Assembly (NCBI RefSeq): GCF_000732635.1
Contig: NZ_JPMD01000015.1
Span: 1-64,000, forward strand
Length of the DNA: 64,000 nt
DNA from: Clostridium sulfidigenes
Lineage (GTDB): Bacteria > Bacillota > Clostridia > Clostridiales > Clostridiaceae
Reading direction: 5' to 3'
The notes beneath the pieces are model-generated. The model was not told where the DNA came from. It saw nothing but the letters and a program-made list of their open reading frames with translations, and did no database searches. A program made the position numbers and the translations under genes. Of this stretch, positions 60,548 to 64,000 are shown piece by piece (within the stretch, counting starts at the first letter, position 1; every line of letters starts with the position of its first letter).

Positions 60548-60748
60548 CTATTCTTGATAGTTAGAAAGAGTGCTATTTACTGAATTTAATGCACTTTCTA
60601 CTGAATTAAGAGTGTTTTGGATTTTTTGTCTGTTTTGTGGTTTTTCAACAGAGTTTAATGCTTGATTTAAGCAGTTTGTTGAATCCTGAAGTTTACTTTG
60701 TACATCCTGAACATGTTGTTTAGCATTTTTTCCTTGATTTTGTTGCAT
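60548..60748 (-). CDS. Small helical protein, copy 2 of a duplicated pair
   Basis: A 66-residue paralogue of the gene at 58708: NQGKNAKQHVQDVQSKLQDS, CLNQALNSVEKPQNRQ and QNTLNSVESALNSVNSTLSNY. It is richer in Gln and Asn and less charged than copy 1. Same length without gaps, same start region and same type of hairpin leader. A TAGGAGG site precedes the ATG. Confidence 0.75.
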   Translation of the reverse strand: MQQNQGKNAKQHVQDVQSKLQDSTNCLNQALNSVEKPQNRQKIQNTLNSVESALNSVNSTLSNYQE

Positions 60749-60814
60749 AACAATTTCCTCCTAAGTTTTATTTTTAGATATTAAGATAAAATTTAATACC
60801 TAATTTAATTTTTA

Positions 60815-60879
60815 TTCACAGTAAGTTTCTTTACCATAGATAATTATTATTACTAAGAGGTAAAGAAATTCACTATGAA
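60815..60879 (-). promoter_or_regulatory. Leader hairpin of the second 66-residue gene
   Basis: A 21-base arm (60815-60835) pairs with 60859-60879 with three mismatches (two could be G-U) around a 23-base centre, 67-131 bases upstream of the gene. Related to 58998-59067. Confidence 0.55.
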
Positions 60880-60977
60880 CTAGTAAAGTTATTGTATGTT
60901 ATAAGTTTTAAATTATACTTTTAAATTTTATTATCAAAACTAATAATATAATCATAATTAAGTATTAAGATAAGAAA

Positions 60978-60998
60978 AGCTAGGCAGTAAGCCTAGCT
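60978..60998 (-). terminator. Terminator after ferredoxin
   Basis: AGCTAGGC/GCCTAGCT, 8-bp stem with a 5-base loop, then TTTCTTA on the minus strand. Confidence 0.85.
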
Positions 60999-61000
60999 CA

Positions 61001-61192
61001 TTATTCTTTAATATCTATGGCATCTACAGGACATTGATCTCTTCCATCAACAGCTCCAGCTTCAAGATCAGAAGGAACATCTCCATCTATAGCTTCAGCT
61101 TTACCATCATCATCGAATGAATAAATTTCAGGGCAGACACCAACACAAGCTCCACAGCCTATACATGTATCTTTGTTTACTATTGCTTCCAT
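61001..61192 (-). CDS. Ferredoxin, single [4Fe-4S]
   Basis: A 63-residue acidic electron carrier. Cysteines C10, C13, C16 (CIGCGAC) and C54 (DQCPVDAI) bind one 4Fe-4S cluster; C20 is an additional cysteine next to the CP motif that lacks a second full set. It can feed electrons to radical SAM and reductive enzymes such as those in this window. A GGAGGAG site precedes the ATG. Monocistronic. Confidence 0.95.
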   Translation of the reverse strand: MEAIVNKDTCIGCGACVGVCPEIYSFDDDGKAEAIDGDVPSDLEAGAVDGRDQCPVDAIDIKE

Positions 61193-61347
61193 ATTTACTC
61201 CTCCTTGTTTTTAATATATTAACAAGGTTAGTGTTTGCAGTAATTGATTTCATATACGCAAAAATTAGAAAATTAATTAATAATAGGTACATAGATGTTA
61301 GAGTAAATATATATAATTATGTATTTATATCAGGAGTAGTTGAGTCT

Positions 61348-61935
61348 TTAAATCTCTACGGCGAGCTCATAGTCATCTTGATTTTCACGTTCTTCAATAA
61401 GCTTTAAAATATTATCCATAGTATATATTTTAAGGGATAAATCACTGTTGTCTTCTAGTTTACCAATGTATTCTAGGGCATTAGGGGACACACTGCCTGT
61501 AGTAAGAATAATACCTTTTTTTATATTGTTTGCCATCATAGCACCAACAAGTTTTTGGCATATAACTCTTCCTATAAAAAACTCATCAGAAGCATTATCT
61601 TCATCATTAGAGGCTAGAGTTGGATTAGAATCATATCTTTTACATTCAACATAGATTTTTTCATCGTCATAATTTGTAAGAATTAAATCAACTCCACCAT
61701 CATTACTAGGAGGTGTAAGCTTTATATCCTTATATTCAGGGTTATTATGAAAAAGCCATTGACAGAAGCCTTCAAATTGAAGTCCTGTTAATCTATTAAT
61801 ATTTTCTTTTTTAATCCTCATAGTAAATTTTAGTTGTTCATCTTTAAAGCCTCTTATTTTCTCAATAAATTGAGTAAAGCTCTTTATAAGTATTATGAGT
61901 ACTATAAGTAGTACTAAAATTTCATATTTGTTCAT
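61348..61935 (-). CDS. Membrane-anchored Mrr-type restriction endonuclease domain protein
   Basis: A 195-residue protein with one N-terminal membrane helix (YEILVLLIVLIILIKSF) and a cytoplasmic Mrr_cat domain. The nuclease motif is GGVDLIL followed by KIYVECKRY (D...ExK), and FEGFCQWLFHNN and GIILTTGSVSPNALEYI are family features. Such proteins cut modified or foreign DNA, or act as a stress nuclease. No methylase or specificity gene is near. I chose the ATG at 61935 (GAGGTG site). A membrane anchor on this domain recurs but is not explained. Confidence 0.85.
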   Translation of the reverse strand: MNKYEILVLLIVLIILIKSFTQFIEKIRGFKDEQLKFTMRIKKENINRLTGLQFEGFCQWLFHNNPEYKDIKLTPPSNDGGVDLILTNYDDEKIYVECKRYDSNPTLASNDEDNASDEFFIGRVICQKLVGAMMANNIKKGIILTTGSVSPNALEYIGKLEDNSDLSLKIYTMDNILKLIEERENQDDYELAVEI

Positions 61936-62135
61936 AAGAATCACCTCGTATAATAATTATTGTCATTATAGAAAAAAATTAATCAATATATTTGGGATTT
62001 TGCTTTACCATGTGATATTAATGAGCACAATAAACAGATATTTTTATATGAAATCCATAACAGATTTAGAAAAGTATCTTTAATTATGAAGGTTTTTAAT
62101 ATAAAATAGTAATAAATACTTCAAGGAGGTTACGT

Positions 62136-62618
62136 ATGAAGAGAGAAGATTATATTTCTTGGAATGATTATTTTATGAGTATTTCTTTGTTATCAGGAAT
62201 GAGAAGTAAGGATCCATCAACACAGGTTGGAGCTTGTATAGTTGATTGCAACAATAGGATAGTTTCTATTGGATATAATGGATTTATTAATGGATGTAGT
62301 GATGAAGATTTTCCTTGGAGTAGAGATGGAGAATTTTTAGAAACTAAGTATCCTTATGTAGTGCATGCTGAGCAAAATGCTATTTTAAATGCTAGAGGTA
62401 AGTCTTTAGAAGGCTGTAGACTATATGTAAATTTGTTCCCTTGCCATGAATGTGCTAGAAATATCATTCAATCAGGCATAAAGGAAGTTTATTATCTTAG
62501 TGATAAGTATGCTGAAACAGATTCTATAAAAGCCTCTAAATATATGTTTGAAAAGGCTAATGTGAAATTAACTCAATTAACTCCAAGTGTAGACAAGATA
62601 GAGATAAAATTAAAATAG
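62136..62618 (+). CDS. Deoxycytidylate deaminase-family protein (ComEB-like)
   Basis: A 160-residue zinc deaminase. The active site is HAEQNAIL (zinc ligand H, proton shuttle E) and PCHEC (two cysteine ligands). KDPSTQVGACIVD and GYNGFINGCSDEDFPW fit dCMP deaminases, which make dUMP for thymidylate synthesis. AAGGAGG precedes the ATG. Monocistronic. Confidence 0.92.
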   Translation: MKREDYISWNDYFMSISLLSGMRSKDPSTQVGACIVDCNNRIVSIGYNGFINGCSDEDFPWSRDGEFLETKYPYVVHAEQNAILNARGKSLEGCRLYVNLFPCHECARNIIQSGIKEVYYLSDKYAETDSIKASKYMFEKANVKLTQLTPSVDKIEIKLK

Positions 62619-62636
62619 ACCTATTAAATTAGAGCT

Positions 62637-62681
62637 AAAAGGATTGTCTCATATTTTTAGATTGAGATAATCTTTTTTTTA
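62637..62681 (+). terminator. Terminator after the deaminase gene
   Basis: AAAAGGATTGTCTCA pairs with TGAGATAATCTTTT (62637-62651 with 62663-62676; one mismatch), then eight T. Confidence 0.9.
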
Positions 62682-62813
62682 TTTATGAGCAATATCAACT
62701 GAATTTTAGAATGAATTAAAGTCCTATTTTAAGATTGGTTGAACGTATACCTAAGAGGTTAAGTATAATAAATAATTATATTTAAAGACAGAATTTGTTA
62801 AGGAGTAGGTTAA

Positions 62814-64000
62814 ATGAAAACTAAAGATATGACGAGAGATGCTATAGTAATTGGTTTTGCTTTATTTGCTATGTTTTTTGGAGCAGGAAATCTTATATTT
62901 CCAACATTTTTAGGATTAGAATCAGGGATAAGTTGGAGTAGTGGATTGTTTGGATTTGTTTTAGCTGATGTGGGTTTAGCTATACTATCAATTATAGCTG
63001 CAGCTAAATGCAATGGAGATGTAAGCGAAATTTTTGGGAAGGTAGGTAAAAAATTATCAATAATTTTGGGTGCTGTTATAATGGTATGCTTAGGACCACT
63101 TTTAGCCATACCGAGGACAGCAGCAACAACCTATGAAATGGGTATTGTACCAATATTCAAAGGATTTAGCCCAGTAGTATTTTCAATAATATTTTTTGCT
63201 ATAACATTGGTTTTATCTATAAAACCATCTAGAGTAATTGATATAATAGGTCAGTTTTTAACCCCAATGCTTCTCATAACTCTACTATTACTCATATTAG
63301 TTGGAATAATAAATCCAATTGATTCTATCAGTATAGCGCCAAGAGTAGAAAGTATATTTGCAGAAGGAGTAATCCAAGGTTATCAAACCATGGATGCATT
63401 AGGAGCTATAGCATTATCTACTGTTGTAATAACAACATTAAGTAATAAAGGATATAAAGGAATAAAGGAAAAAATAAAATTAACCTTAAAAGCATCTATT
63501 GTTGCCTCAATAGGACTAGTTTTAGTCTATGGTGGGTTGACTTATTTAGGAGCTACCATTTCAAATCAATATGCAAACATACCATTAGGAGAAATATCTC
63601 AAACTGCATTAATAGTACATATAACAGATATATTACTTGGAAAACCAGGAAAGATATTATTAGCAATAATAATAGGTCTTGCATGTCTTACAACAGCAAT
63701 AGGACTTACGTCTGCAACAGCCCAGTATTTTAGTAAAGTATCAAAGGGAAAATGGAAATATAGAGATATAGTTATATTCGTATGCGTGTTTAGTAGTATA
63801 GTAGCTAATTTTGGAGTAAGTACTATAATAAAATTTTCAGCACCAATATTAAGTGTTATCTATCCTCCAACAGTTACATTAGTAATATTAACATTATTTA
63901 AAGAAAAAATTAAGAACAATTATGTGTTTATTTTTTCAACATATACAGCTTTATTTATAAGTGTATTAACGGTTTTAAACAATATGGGAATAGGAAGTTC
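62814..64000 (+). CDS. brnQ: Branched-chain amino-acid carrier BrnQ, partial
   Basis: The first 395 residues of a sodium-coupled carrier for leucine, isoleucine and valine (LIVCS family, about 440 residues); it runs off the window end. AIVIGFALFAMFFGAGNLIFP at the start, GPLLAIPRTAATTYEMG and GYQTMDALGAIAL are diagnostic. About eleven helices are visible. AAGGAG precedes the ATG at 62814. No T-box or other leader was recognised upstream. Confidence 0.95.
   Translation, partial: MKTKDMTRDAIVIGFALFAMFFGAGNLIFPTFLGLESGISWSSGLFGFVLADVGLAILSIIAAAKCNGDVSEIFGKVGKKLSIILGAVIMVCLGPLLAIPRTAATTYEMGIVPIFKGFSPVVFSIIFFAITLVLSIKPSRVIDIIGQFLTPMLLITLLLLILVGIINPIDSISIAPRVESIFAEGVIQGYQTMDALGAIALSTVVITTLSNKGYKGIKEKIKLTLKASIVASIGLVLVYGGLTYLGATISNQYANIPLGEISQTALIVHITDILLGKPGKILLAIIIGLACLTTAIGLTSATAQYFSKVSKGKWKYRDIVIFVCVFSSIVANFGVSTIIKFSAPILSVIYPPTVTLVILTLFKEKIKNNYVFIFSTYTALFISVLTVLNNMGIGS

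Overview
The window reads as a chromosome segment of a low-GC, anaerobic, Gram-positive bacterium of the Clostridium sensu stricto type. Support: very A+T-rich sequence, strong AGGAGG ribosome sites, simple hairpin-plus-T terminators, oxygen-sensitive radical enzymes (ThiC, a glycyl radical enzyme with its activase), a clostridial ferredoxin, and many families typical of clostridia (DUF2812, DUF5662, DUF3888, CD3324, YxeA). No rRNA, tRNA, CRISPR array or prophage was seen. The species cannot be named from the sequence alone.

Layout. 1-500: end of an IS256-type insertion sequence. 0.5-2.9 kb: a Lys/Glu-rich secreted protein and thiC behind a TPP riboswitch. 2.9-5.9 kb: a TPR-GGDEF protein, a Crp/Fnr regulator and a small protein, all on the minus strand. 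6.0-8.8 kb: a minus-strand operon DUF969-DUF979-pcp-GGCT, best read as a 5-oxoproline (pyroglutamate) cassette; its last gene is frameshifted at an A9 tract. 9.0-14.1 kb: a small membrane protein with a YbjQ-type protein, a lipoprotein behind a candidate structured RNA, and a SWIM/SNF2 helicase. 14.4-22.3 kb: MATE pump, SDR dehydrogenase, a truncated GNAT gene fused to a lipoprotein leader, two tandem DUF2812 proteins and oleate hydratase. 22.4-27.5 kb: AlkD-like repair protein, a MarR-pirin-azoreductase stress module with two identical operators, and a polar amino-acid ABC importer. 27.6-36.6 kb: YxeA and DUF5662 proteins, a YtrA-type regulator with its ABC exporter, a YfcC carrier, and an OPT transporter followed by a PqqD-like and a small membrane protein. 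37.4-41.7 kb: hypE-hypD-proC, which converts trans-4-hydroxyproline to proline, driven by a consensus promoter with a palindrome just downstream. 41.9-47.7 kb: an unusual two-part unknown protein, nitroreductase, site-2 protease, a P-type ATPase relic, a membrane-integrated MerR protein and a PNPOx-like protein.

47.8-58 kb is an accessory stretch of single enzymes (kinase, flavodoxin, two methyltransferases, a peptidase-E-like protein, DUF5694, GNAT, SpoU, PadR module) mixed with fragments of decayed genes. At 54.36-54.45 kb it holds a compact sequence with three long complementary pairs, two of them crossing, in front of a CD3324-type regulator and inside a broken GNAT gene. 58-64 kb: a DUF3888 protein, two duplicated 66-residue proteins with matching hairpin leaders on either side of a UroD/MtaA-type methyltransferase, ferredoxin, a membrane-anchored Mrr nuclease, a dCMP-deaminase-type enzyme and the start of brnQ.

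The least explained and most interesting items are the crossing-helix element at 54.36 kb, the tandem RNA-like units with compensatory changes between hypD and proC, the duplicated 66-residue genes with conserved leaders, and the membrane-integrated MerR protein.
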